Part shown: in pieces, positions 36,124 to 44,270 of the stretch
Numbering within the stretch: position 1 is the stretch's first letter
Layout of the letters: each line of letters opens with the position of its first letter
Assembly (NCBI RefSeq): GCF_026241195.1
Contig: NZ_JAPFQO010000002.1
Coordinates: 469,491 to 533,490 of the forward strand
Direction: 5' to 3'
DNA length: 64,000 nt
Origin: Pontibacter anaerobius
Lineage (GTDB): Bacteria; Bacteroidota; Bacteroidia; Cytophagales; Hymenobacteraceae
Made by a program: the position numbers and the translations under genes
Notes under the pieces: generated by a model
Seen by the model: only the letters and a program-made list of their open reading frames with translations
Database searches by the model: none
What the model was told of the DNA's origin: nothing

Positions 36124-36588
36124 CTATTCCTTCACAAAAAGCCGCTTGTCGAACTCAAAAAGTGAGGTGTCCACCACCTTCACTTTACTAAACTCGGGGT
36201 GGCGGGGGTTAACGAGGTAGTTGTAGTTACCTTGCACTGTAGCAGAAGGCACCTTGAAAACCAGGTGCTCTGCCTCTTGTACAAACATGTCGCCGATCTC
36301 CTGCGTACTGTTGGCATGCGGAAAGGACTTCCAGTCTTCTGGCAGGTCAGCCTCGGCCAGTTCTTTTATACTTGCCTTGTCCGGAATCTCAATGCGGATG
36401 AGGTAATAATCCTTCGGTACAATACCCAGCGGCATGTGCACAGCTATTTCTACGGTGCAAAGCGCAATGGATTCACTTGTGTAAAGTATGGCCGTGCCTT
36501 TGCTGTTCCAGCGGCCGCCGGCTATCTCAGCGCCACGGCCCGAAAGGTCGTTTCGGTAAGGCCCCCTGCTGAGGCGGTACACGATCAT
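36124..36588 (-). CDS. RES-domain toxin
   Basis: A 154-residue protein of the RES family, the toxin half of Xre/RES modules. Studied members degrade NAD+ (NAD+ phosphorylase or glycohydrolase activity). The conserved residues are visible as MIVYRLSRG (Arg), GGRWNSKGTAILYTSES (Arg/Ser) and ALCTVEIAVHM (Glu). Its ATG overlaps the antitoxin stop codon as ATGA, showing coupling within one transcript in the usual antitoxin-first order. The full length suggests an intact toxin. Confidence 0.9.
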   Translation of the reverse strand: MIVYRLSRGPYRNDLSGRGAEIAGGRWNSKGTAILYTSESIALCTVEIAVHMPLGIVPKDYYLIRIEIPDKASIKELAEADLPEDWKSFPHANSTQEIGDMFVQEAEHLVFKVPSATVQGNYNYLVNPRHPEFSKVKVVDTSLFEFDKRLFVKE

Positions 36589-37013
36589 GCCAGCACGCCG
36601 TGCTCAATGCGTGTCAGTTCATCACGCAGTAGCCCGATGCCAAAAGTACTGTCCAGCAGCTCTTTTGGCTTCAGGCCGCCTAAAGCTACGTTTTTGGCTT
36701 CCAGCCAGGCGTTAAAATTGGCCTTATCGCCAAAAACCTCAGAGCCCTTGTTATACATCAGCGTAATCTCCAGGATCTTCTCGGAGTGCAGCGGATCGAA
36801 AGTGCGCTTCTCTTTTTTGTAACGTTGAAAGGTACGCTCCGACAGGTGCAGGAAATTAGACCACTCACTCACGCTGAACGGAATTTTGTCGGCGATGCTC
36901 TGGAACAGGGTATACTTTATACCTTCGCGCACGGTGCTAATCAGCATGAATACGTCTTTATCGTCTATCAGCCTGTAGCTCAGGCTGCTGTCTATACTTA
37001 ATGCTTGTCCCAT
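36585..37013 (-). CDS. Xre/MbcA/ParS-type antitoxin
   Basis: A 142-residue antitoxin starting at the ATG at 37013 (MGQALSIDSS); the frame is open further upstream, but those 75 residues do not resemble the family. The N-terminal half has a helix-turn-helix-like segment (WSNFLHLSERTFQRYKKEK), and the C-terminal half is the DUF2384 toxin-binding domain (VFGDKANFNAWLEAK, GLKPKELLDS, TRIEHGVLA). It should neutralise the RES toxin and repress the shared promoter. A possible operator is the weak inverted repeat TTTGTC/GACAAA at 37068-37098. Confidence 0.9.
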   Translation of the reverse strand: MGQALSIDSSLSYRLIDDKDVFMLISTVREGIKYTLFQSIADKIPFSVSEWSNFLHLSERTFQRYKKEKRTFDPLHSEKILEITLMYNKGSEVFGDKANFNAWLEAKNVALGGLKPKELLDSTFGIGLLRDELTRIEHGVLA

Positions 37014-37175
37014 GGTGATAGTCTTTATACTTTCAAATATACGAAAGTTGTCGATATAATAACGCCATTTGTCGCTAAATAGTTTGTAAACAGACAAAGC
37101 ACGATTTGACTGGCTAAGATTTGTACTAAAGCCCAGCGTCAAAGCGTTAGAATGCAAAACCAGTAAAAGTATAAA

Positions 37176-37904
37176 ATGCGACAGTGGATAGCAGCGGCAG
37201 GAATGATAGCAATAAGTATGAGTGGCTGCAACATGCAAAATGCCTTAACCGAGAATCAGCAGCCACAGCGGGTAAAACTTACAATGCAGGAGGTTATCCC
37301 CCCGATGGCACCCGCTACACCAGAGGCTGTTGCCGAGCAAAACAAGTTCCTGGAGCAGAATGTGAGCAGGTTTAAGAGCCGCAAGCTAGCCAGCGCCTAC
37401 TATGTGCAGCAAGCCAAACGCACATTTAATGAAAGAAAGCCGGACTCTGCCATGGTATACTTTAACCGTGCCTGGCTGATGGACCGCAGCAACAATGAAA
37501 TTTACTGGGGTTACGGACTGGTGTACGGACATAAAGCGCAGTATGACAAGGCCCTCTATATACTTTACCGCGCCCTGGACAAAGACAAGGAAAACACGCG
37601 CCTGCTCACCGATGTGGCCACCACCCACCTGGCACGCTACTATCAGCAAAGCAACCCCAACGACCTGCACCAAAGCAAGAAACTGCTAGAGCGGGCACTG
37701 AAATTAAACTCCGACAACGCTGCCGACACTTTCTATAAACTGGCCGTTAACAGCTATTACCTGTTGGAGTTCGGGCAGGCCTGGGATTACCTGCACCAGA
37801 GCATCCGCCAGGATAGAGGAAAAGAAGACAAAACGTTTATAGCCGCCTTGCTACAGCATGAACGAGACCCGCAGGGCGTATACACCCGGCAGGAGGTGCA
37901 ATAA
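37176..37904 (+). CDS. TPR-repeat lipoprotein, paralogue A
   Basis: A 242-residue lipoprotein (lipobox SMSGC, Cys18). Tetratricopeptide units run from about residue 66, with DSAMVYFNRAWLMDRSNNE, YDKALYILYRALDKD and HQSKKLLERALKLNSDNA. It ends in AWDYLHQSIRQD followed by DPQGVY, a pair of motifs shared with the next gene, so the two are diverged duplicates. The role is unknown. It is divergent from the Xre/RES module. Confidence 0.8.
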   Translation: MRQWIAAAGMIAISMSGCNMQNALTENQQPQRVKLTMQEVIPPMAPATPEAVAEQNKFLEQNVSRFKSRKLASAYYVQQAKRTFNERKPDSAMVYFNRAWLMDRSNNEIYWGYGLVYGHKAQYDKALYILYRALDKDKENTRLLTDVATTHLARYYQQSNPNDLHQSKKLLERALKLNSDNAADTFYKLAVNSYYLLEFGQAWDYLHQSIRQDRGKEDKTFIAALLQHERDPQGVYTRQEVQ

Positions 37905-38000
37905 TTTGCAAGTATAAAGCTACTGTACTACTTTTATGTGCTGGCACCTGAAATCTGAACGCCAGCTATATTTCAGATCAGACATAGCCTTATCTCCCTT

Positions 38001-38717
38001 ATGAAAAGATTACTACTAGCCGCTGCGGCCTTTCTCTGCGCCACTACCTTAAGCCTTGCGCAGGAGCAGACGGCAGAATTAAGCCCGAAAGTACTGCCTA
38101 TGTTTGGCGGTAAGCAGAAAACAGAGGCTGAGCAAAAGCAGGACGAGAAATTCCTGACCAGCTGCGACAAGAACTTTACAGACCGCCAGGAAGCCAGCAA
38201 GTTCTTTATGGAGCGCGGCTGGGAGTACCTGAATGAGGGGCAGGCTGATACGGCCGTGTACCGCTTTAACCTCGCCTGGTTGCTGAACCCGGATAACAAG
38301 GACACATACTGGGCTTTCGGACTCGTAACATCCGCCCGGGGCGACCAAGAGCATGCCATAGAGATGTATGAAAAGGCGTTGGCACTGGCTCCTAAAAACT
38401 CCCTGTTGCTGTCAGATGCCGCCTCTTCTTACCTCGCGGTGTATAAAGAAAAAAAGAAGAAAAAGAACCTGAAGAAAGCAGCTTCATATTTAAGCACCGC
38501 TACGGCATCTGACCCGACCAATGCATTTGCCCTGTACAACCTGTCGGTGGTAAAGTTCCACGAAAAAAAGTATAGCGAAGCCTGGGACTACCTGCACAAG
38601 AGCCGCAACCTTAACATGACCCAAATCGACTACAGCTATATCATGGAGCTGGTAGACAAGATGCCCGACCCGCAGGGCTTCTTCAACGCCACCAACCAGG
38701 ATAGCGCATCGAACTAA
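38001..38717 (+). CDS. Exported TPR-repeat protein, paralogue B
   Basis: A 238-residue protein with a signal peptide (MKRLLLAAAAFLCATTLSLAQ) in place of the lipobox of its neighbour. TPR units are visible in ADTAVYRFNLAWLLNPDNKD and AIEMYEKALALAPKNS, with a lysine-rich insert (EKKKKKNLKK). The ending AWDYLHKSRNLN then PDPQGFF matches paralogue A. The two genes are separated by 96 bases, and a terminator follows. Confidence 0.8.
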   Translation: MKRLLLAAAAFLCATTLSLAQEQTAELSPKVLPMFGGKQKTEAEQKQDEKFLTSCDKNFTDRQEASKFFMERGWEYLNEGQADTAVYRFNLAWLLNPDNKDTYWAFGLVTSARGDQEHAIEMYEKALALAPKNSLLLSDAASSYLAVYKEKKKKKNLKKAASYLSTATASDPTNAFALYNLSVVKFHEKKYSEAWDYLHKSRNLNMTQIDYSYIMELVDKMPDPQGFFNATNQDSASN

Positions 38718-38722
38718 TACAG

Positions 38723-38752
38723 AATCCCTTGCCCAACGGCAGGGGATTTTTC
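38723..38752 (+). terminator. Terminator after the TPR gene pair
   Basis: AATCCCTTGCC (38723-38733) pairs with GGCAGGGGATT (38738-38748, one G-U pair) around CAAC, followed by T residues. Confidence 0.85.
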
Positions 38753-38821
38753 ATTCAGCCTAAGTATAAAATCCGCAAGAATCGGGTTGATAGTATAAAG
38801 CTGTTTTAGGTAATTGCCTCC

Positions 38822-39655
38822 ATGAAACATTACGAAACAGTAGCCAAAGCACTGGCCTATATCCGGCAAAACACGGCACAGCAGCCCGCACTGGATGCAG
38901 TTGCCGCACACGTACACCTGAGCCCGCACCACCTGCAGCGGGTTTTTACGGAATGGGCAGGCGTTAGCCCAAAGAAGTTTCTGCAATACCTCTCGCTGCA
39001 GCATGCCAAGGCAGTGCTGGCACAAAGCGCTTCGTTGCTGGATGCCTCCCACAGCACAGGACTCTCCGGCAGCAGCCGTTTGCACGATCTGTTTGTGAAA
39101 ATAGAGGGCATGACGCCGGGGCAGTATAAAAGCAAGGGCGAAGAGCTGCTGCTAAAGTATAGCTTCGGCGCTTGTCAGTTCGGCACCTACCTGGTTGCCT
39201 CTACGGAAAAGGGCATTTGCCACCTGCACTTTTACCAGGACCGGGAGCAGGCATTGATGGAGTTACAGCAAGCCTGGCCAAAGGCGCAACTCGTGCAGCA
39301 GCAGGACAGAATGCATCAGCAGGTAAGCGCATTTTTCGAAAACACGCTCAGTTCAGAAATGGGGCACATCAACCTCCACCTCAGCGGCACCCCGTTCCAG
39401 CTAAAAGTATGGGAAGCCCTACTACGCATTCCCGAAGCTCACCTTAGCTCCTACTCCACCCTTGCCAAACAGATAGATATGCCCACTGCCAGCAGAGCCG
39501 TGGGAACAGCCATTGGCAGCAACCCTATCGCTTTCCTTATACCCTGCCACCGCGTTATAAGAAGTGTGGGCGGTATCGGCGAGTACCGCTGGGGCAGCGA
39601 GCGCAAAATGGCTATGATCGGCTGGGAGGCCGCAAGCCTAGACAACCCAAATTAG
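38822..39655 (+). CDS. Ada-like protein: AraC-type DNA-binding domain fused to O6-methylguanine-DNA methyltransferase
   Basis: A 277-residue protein. Residues 1-105 form an AraC-type double helix-turn-helix (LDAVAAHVHLSPHHLQRVF, then GMTPGQYK). Residues 110-277 form the methyltransferase, with GTPFQLKVWEAL, SRAVGTAIGSNP and the acceptor cysteine C242 in IPCHRVIRS. It lacks the N-terminal Ada zinc domain that senses methylphosphotriesters, so it should repair O6-methylguanine directly by suicide transfer, and what controls its DNA-binding part is unclear. The protein probably acts on alkylated DNA in the cytoplasm. Confidence 0.92.
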   Translation: MKHYETVAKALAYIRQNTAQQPALDAVAAHVHLSPHHLQRVFTEWAGVSPKKFLQYLSLQHAKAVLAQSASLLDASHSTGLSGSSRLHDLFVKIEGMTPGQYKSKGEELLLKYSFGACQFGTYLVASTEKGICHLHFYQDREQALMELQQAWPKAQLVQQQDRMHQQVSAFFENTLSSEMGHINLHLSGTPFQLKVWEALLRIPEAHLSSYSTLAKQIDMPTASRAVGTAIGSNPIAFLIPCHRVIRSVGGIGEYRWGSERKMAMIGWEAASLDNPN

Positions 39656-39736
39656 GCGAACGAGCAAAAAATAAATCCCATCAGTGACAAAAGTCATAAA
39701 ACACACCAAAAATTCTTATAATTTTAAACAATTATC

Positions 39737-39766
39737 TACAATCATAATTAAAACAACAAGATTGTA
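39737..39766. promoter_or_regulatory. Inverted repeat upstream of the metal-efflux operon
   Basis: TACAATC (39737-39743) and GATTGTA (39760-39766) are perfect inverted copies with a 16-base spacer in the AT-rich part of the leader, about 135 bases before the czcA-like start. The place and form suit a binding site for a metal-responsive regulator, but no regulator gene is adjacent. Confidence 0.4.
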
Positions 39767-39836
39767 CTAGTTTATTCTTGAGAGTCTTAATCGGTGAGCA
39801 TCAAGTATGGAGCACCCTTTTTACAAGGCACATGTG

Positions 39837-39870
39837 AGCCTGTAACAGGCGCGCGACTACAGGTGAGGCT
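39837..39870 (+). promoter_or_regulatory. Leader segment with two mutually exclusive hairpins before the metal pump gene
   Basis: GCCTG (39838-39842) can pair with CAGGC (39846-39850) across a TAA loop. The same bases, as AGCCTGTA (39837-39844), can instead pair with TACAGG and GGCT at 39858-39870. The GC-rich segment sits about 30 bases ahead of the start codon, followed by GGGAGG and AAGGA. A regulatory RNA switch is conceivable but unproven. Confidence 0.3.
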
Positions 39871-39898
39871 GAACGGGAGGAAAGTTAACTGAAGGAAT

Positions 39899-42800
39899 AT
39901 GCTTAATAAAATCATTTCCTTTTCCATACACAACAAACTCATTATCGGGCTATTCGTTATTGGTCTGGTCGTGATGGGTATCTACAACCTGACCAAACTC
40001 CCGATTGATGCGGTGCCGGATATCACGGACAACCAGGTGCAGGTAATCACGGTGGCTCCCTCGTTGGGTGCGCCTGACATTGAGCGCCTGGTAACCTTTC
40101 CGGTGGAGCAGGCCAACAGCAATATTCCTGGCATTAAAGAGATTCGTAGCTTCTCGCGCTTTGGGCTTTCGCTTGTTACCATTGTGTTTCAGGAAGGCGT
40201 GGATGTTTACTGGGCGCGGCAGCAAGTGGCGGAACGCCTTCAAACCGTAGCCTCAGAGATTCCGGAAGGTGTGGGCACCCCAGAAATGGGCCCGGTTACC
40301 ACAGGTCTGGGAGAGATTTACCAGTATGTAGTGCGACCAGAAAAGGGCTATGAAGACCAGTACGACGCCATGGAGCTTCGCACCATTCAGGACTGGATTG
40401 TGCGGCGGCAGTTGCTGGGCGTGCCGGGCGTGGCCGATGTCAGCAGCTTCGGCGGATACCTCAAGCAGTATGAAATAGCTGTTGACCCAAGCCGGCTTAA
40501 GTCCTACGGCCTCACCATTTCCGATGTTTTTACTGCGCTGGAGAACAACAACCAAAACACGGGCGGCTCCTACATCCATAAAGGCGATGCCGTCCTTTTT
40601 ATCCGCAGCGAAGGCCTGCTGGGAAGTATACCCGAAATCGAAAGCATTGCCATCGAGAGCACCGAAAATGGTACGCCCCTCTACCTGCGCGATGTGGCCG
40701 ACGTAACGTTTGGTCATGCCACGCGCTTCGGAGCCATGACTTATAACGATGAAGGTGAAGTAGCCGGCGCCGTGGTCATGATGCTGAAAGGCGCTAACAG
40801 CAACGAGGTCATCAAAGAAGTAAAGTCCCGCATCGCCCAGGTACAGGAATCTCTGCCGGAAGGCGTGGTAATCGAGCCCTTCCTGGACCGCACCAAGATG
40901 GTAAACAACGCCATCAATACTGTCGAGAAAAACCTGGCAGAAGGTGCGCTCATTGTGGTATTCGTGCTGGTGCTGTTCCTCGGGAATCTGCGCGCTGGTT
41001 TAATAGTGGCCTCTGTTATTCCGCTGGCCATGCTGTTTGCCGTATCCATGATGAACACCTTTGGCGTAAGCGGTAACCTGATGAGCCTGGGCGCCCTGGA
41101 TTTTGGGTTGATTGTAGATGGTGCCGTAATCATTGTAGAGGCGGTGCTCCATACTTTCCACGTGAACAAGCGCTTTGCCACCACTCACCGCCTGGAGCAG
41201 GGCCAGATGGACGAAACGGTGAAAGAATCAGCCAGCCGCATGATGAACAGTGCCATTTTCGGGCAGATCATCATCCTGATCGTGTACTTGCCCATACTTA
41301 CCCTACAGGGCATTGAAGGCAAGATGTTCCGGCCTATGGCGCAGACGGTTTCCTTTGCCCTGATCGGCGCCGCCATCCTTTCGCTGACCTATGTGCCCAT
41401 GATGAGTGCGCTGTTCCTAAGCAAGAAGATACGCCACAAGCCCACTTTCTCAGACCGCATGATGGCTAAGATCGAGAACTTCTATCAAAACCGACTGCGC
41501 CGCGTGATCGATTACCCGAAGACGGTGATTACTGCCGCTGTGCTGCTATTTGCGGGCGCTCTGCTGGTACTACTGTCATTAGGTGGTGAGTTTATACCTG
41601 CGCTGGAGGAAGGTGATTTTGCGGTGGATACCCGCGTGCTCACGGGCAGTAACTTAAACACCACCATCCGCTCCACGCAACAAGCAGCAAGTATACTTTT
41701 AGACCGCTTCCCGGAAGTGCAGAAAGTGGTGACAAAGATCGGCTCCGGGGAGATCCCAACCGACCCCATGCCGATAGAGGCCAGTGACATGATGGTGATT
41801 CTGAAGCCAAAAGCTGAGTGGACATCAGCCGCCACCTTTGATGAGCTGGCCGAGAAAATGGGCAATGCCCTACAGGATGTGCCGGGCATCACAGCCGGCT
41901 TTCAGTACCCGGTGCAGATGCGTTTCAACGAACTCATGACCGGTGCGCGTCAGGATGTAGTATGCAAGATCTTTGGCGAGGACCTGGACACGCTGGCGCA
42001 CTATGCGCAGCAACTGGGCCAGATAGCCACCACCGTGGAAGGTGCCACTGACCTGTATGTGGAACAGGTTACGGGCATGCCGCAGATCGTGATCAAGTAT
42101 AACCATGCCGCCATCGCGCAGCATGGCTCCAACATTGCCGACATCAACCGAACCGTGAATGCTGCTTTTGCAGGCGTAAGCAGCGGACTGATCTTTGAAG
42201 GCGAGCGCCGCTTTGACCTGGTGGTGCGCCTGCAGGGGGAGCTGCGCCAGAACCTGGACAATGTACAGAACCTACTCGTGCCAACCCCGGCAGGACAGGT
42301 TCCTTTATACTTGCTGGCCGATGTAAACCTGGAAGAAGGCCCTTACCAGATACAGCGCGAGGATGCCAAGCGCCGGATTATAGTGGGCTTTAACGTGCGT
42401 GGCCGTGACGTGCAGAGCATCGTGGATGAACTGCAGCAGAAAGTAACACAACAGCTTACATTGCCACCGGGTTACTATATCGCGTATGGAGGTGATTTTG
42501 AGAACCTGGAGGCGGCACGCAAGCGCTTGTCTGTGGCAGTGCCTATCTCTTTAGCGCTTATTTTCCTGCTATTATACTTTGCCTTTCGGTCGGTGCGCTA
42601 CGGGCTGCTCATTTACTCGGCCATTCCTTTATCGGCAATCGGCGGCATCTTAGCCCTTTGGTTCCGCGACATGCCGTTTAGTATTTCTGCCGGCGTTGGC
42701 TTTATAGCGCTGTTTGGTGTGGCCGTGCTAAACGGTATCGTGATGATCGCAGAATTTAACCGGTTGCGGTTAGCCGGAGGTTTAACCCTTCGGGAAATTG

Positions 42801-44266
42801 TGCTGGAAGGGACAAAAACGCGTTTGCGGCCGGTGCTGATGACGGCAAGTGTGGCGAGCCTGGGCTTTTTACCGATGGCTTTAAGTATGGGTGCCGGTGC
42901 CGAAGTACAACGCCCACTGGCTACAGTGGTAATTGGCGGATTGGTAGTGGCAACGTTGCTCACGCTGTTCGTGCTGCCATCCTTATACATCCTGTTTGAA
43001 AAAGGCGCGCATCACAAAGACAAATCGAGCAAAGCGGTTGCCACTATGGTAAGCATCGCCTTGCTGCTGTTGCTCCCGAACCTGGCAGCGGCGCAAATAC
43101 CTATCACGCTGGAAAAGGCTATAGCAAAGGCACAGCAGCAGAACCTGCCGCTACAGAACGAGCGCCTGCAGGCAAAAGCTTTAGAGAAACTCCAGGGCAC
43201 TGCCTGGGACATACCGCAAACCACAATTACCGGCGAGTACGGAAAGTTTAACAGCGCCTACAAAGACACCCGCTTCAGCGTAACGCAAAGTATAAAATTC
43301 CCGACGGTTTATGCGCAGCAAAAGAAAGTGCTGAGAAACGAGTGGCGACAGGGTGTGCTACAGTCTGAATTGTCGGCGTACGAACTGCAGTGGCAGGTAA
43401 TGTCCCTATACTATGAGATGCTGTACGCCAGGGAAAAGCAAAACCAGCTGCTCCGAACGGATAGTTTGTACGCCACGTTCCTGCGCAACGCGGAGCTTCG
43501 TTTTGAAAAAGGAGCAAGCAACATCCTGGAAAAAAACACTGCCCAAACGCAGCGCGGGCAGGTAAGCCAGCAACTGAAGCAGGTACAGCGGGATATCGCT
43601 GAACTTCAGCAACAGTTCCAGCTGCTGCTCCATACCGACACCTTATATGTACCTGCTGATCGTGCGCTGAAAATGGACCTGACCGTTACACAGGATTCTG
43701 CCGCAATGGCTGCCCACCCATACTTAAAAGTACTGCAGCAACAGCAGGAAGTGAACCAGGCGAAGACGAAAGCAGAGCAGGCACAGCTTCTCCCCGACCT
43801 GCACATGAGTTACAACAACCTTAGTATTAAAGGCACTCAGACTATAGATGGCGTAGAGCGCACCTATACTTCCTCGGACCGCTTTTCCTCAGTAGAACTA
43901 GGTGTTGGCATTCCAATTTTCTTTGGGGCTCAGAAATCGCGGATACAGGCGGCCAGGGTACAGGAGCAGGTAGCGCAAAACAGCTACAAAGCCGGAAAAC
44001 TCACCCTGGAAACACAACTGCGCAAAGCCCTGGAGCAGTACCAACTGGCCAGCGAAACACTCACCTACTACGAGCAGACGGCCCTGCCGAATGCAGGGTC
44101 CATCATCAGAACAGCCGACGAGCAATTTCGTGGCGGCGAGATTGATTACCTGGAGTGGGTGTTGCTCACCAACCAGGCCATCACGCTGCAAACCAGCTAC
44201 CTCGATGCTGTAAGAAATTACAACCAAAGTATACTGGAGATCAAAGCACTTACCGGAAGAAATTAA
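39899..44266 (+). CDS. CzcA-type heavy-metal RND pump fused to a TolC domain
   Basis: A 1455-residue fusion. Residues 1 to about 1040 are a complete heavy-metal RND pump: LPIDAVPDITDNQVQV near the start, the proton-relay motif GALDFGLIVDGAVIIVEAV typical of CzcA-like divalent-cation pumps, and the second helix bundle ending in LFVLPSLYILFEKG. After a lysine-rich linker a second hydrophobic stretch (about 1050-1065, ending LAAAQ) looks like an internal signal peptide, followed by about 390 residues of TolC-like outer-membrane protein. No stop or frameshift breaks the junction. The substrate is probably Zn, Co or Cd, or Cu. The adaptor gene follows after four bases. Confidence 0.92.
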   Translation: MLNKIISFSIHNKLIIGLFVIGLVVMGIYNLTKLPIDAVPDITDNQVQVITVAPSLGAPDIERLVTFPVEQANSNIPGIKEIRSFSRFGLSLVTIVFQEGVDVYWARQQVAERLQTVASEIPEGVGTPEMGPVTTGLGEIYQYVVRPEKGYEDQYDAMELRTIQDWIVRRQLLGVPGVADVSSFGGYLKQYEIAVDPSRLKSYGLTISDVFTALENNNQNTGGSYIHKGDAVLFIRSEGLLGSIPEIESIAIESTENGTPLYLRDVADVTFGHATRFGAMTYNDEGEVAGAVVMMLKGANSNEVIKEVKSRIAQVQESLPEGVVIEPFLDRTKMVNNAINTVEKNLAEGALIVVFVLVLFLGNLRAGLIVASVIPLAMLFAVSMMNTFGVSGNLMSLGALDFGLIVDGAVIIVEAVLHTFHVNKRFATTHRLEQGQMDETVKESASRMMNSAIFGQIIILIVYLPILTLQGIEGKMFRPMAQTVSFALIGAAILSLTYVPMMSALFLSKKIRHKPTFSDRMMAKIENFYQNRLRRVIDYPKTVITAAVLLFAGALLVLLSLGGEFIPALEEGDFAVDTRVLTGSNLNTTIRSTQQAASILLDRFPEVQKVVTKIGSGEIPTDPMPIEASDMMVILKPKAEWTSAATFDELAEKMGNALQDVPGITAGFQYPVQMRFNELMTGARQDVVCKIFGEDLDTLAHYAQQLGQIATTVEGATDLYVEQVTGMPQIVIKYNHAAIAQHGSNIADINRTVNAAFAGVSSGLIFEGERRFDLVVRLQGELRQNLDNVQNLLVPTPAGQVPLYLLADVNLEEGPYQIQREDAKRRIIVGFNVRGRDVQSIVDELQQKVTQQLTLPPGYYIAYGGDFENLEAARKRLSVAVPISLALIFLLLYFAFRSVRYGLLIYSAIPLSAIGGILALWFRDMPFSISAGVGFIALFGVAVLNGIVMIAEFNRLRLAGGLTLREIVLEGTKTRLRPVLMTASVASLGFLPMALSMGAGAEVQRPLATVVIGGLVVATLLTLFVLPSLYILFEKGAHHKDKSSKAVATMVSIALLLLLPNLAAAQIPITLEKAIAKAQQQNLPLQNERLQAKALEKLQGTAWDIPQTTITGEYGKFNSAYKDTRFSVTQSIKFPTVYAQQKKVLRNEWRQGVLQSELSAYELQWQVMSLYYEMLYAREKQNQLLRTDSLYATFLRNAELRFEKGASNILEKNTAQTQRGQVSQQLKQVQRDIAELQQQFQLLLHTDTLYVPADRALKMDLTVTQDSAAMAAHPYLKVLQQQQEVNQAKTKAEQAQLLPDLHMSYNNLSIKGTQTIDGVERTYTSSDRFSSVELGVGIPIFFGAQKSRIQAARVQEQVAQNSYKAGKLTLETQLRKALEQYQLASETLTYYEQTALPNAGSIIRTADEQFRGGEIDYLEWVLLTNQAITLQTSYLDAVRNYNQSILEIKALTGRN

Positions 44267-44270
44267 GCGC

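Noticed and set aside
36124..36822. Plus-strand frame opposite the toxin-antitoxin pair
   Set aside because: The minus-strand RES and Xre/DUF2384 proteins match known families with proper ATGA overlap, so the opposite frame is a shadow.
39781..39898. Cobalamin riboswitch before the metal pump
   Set aside because: The GC-rich leader drew attention, but the conserved B12-box sequences are not present.
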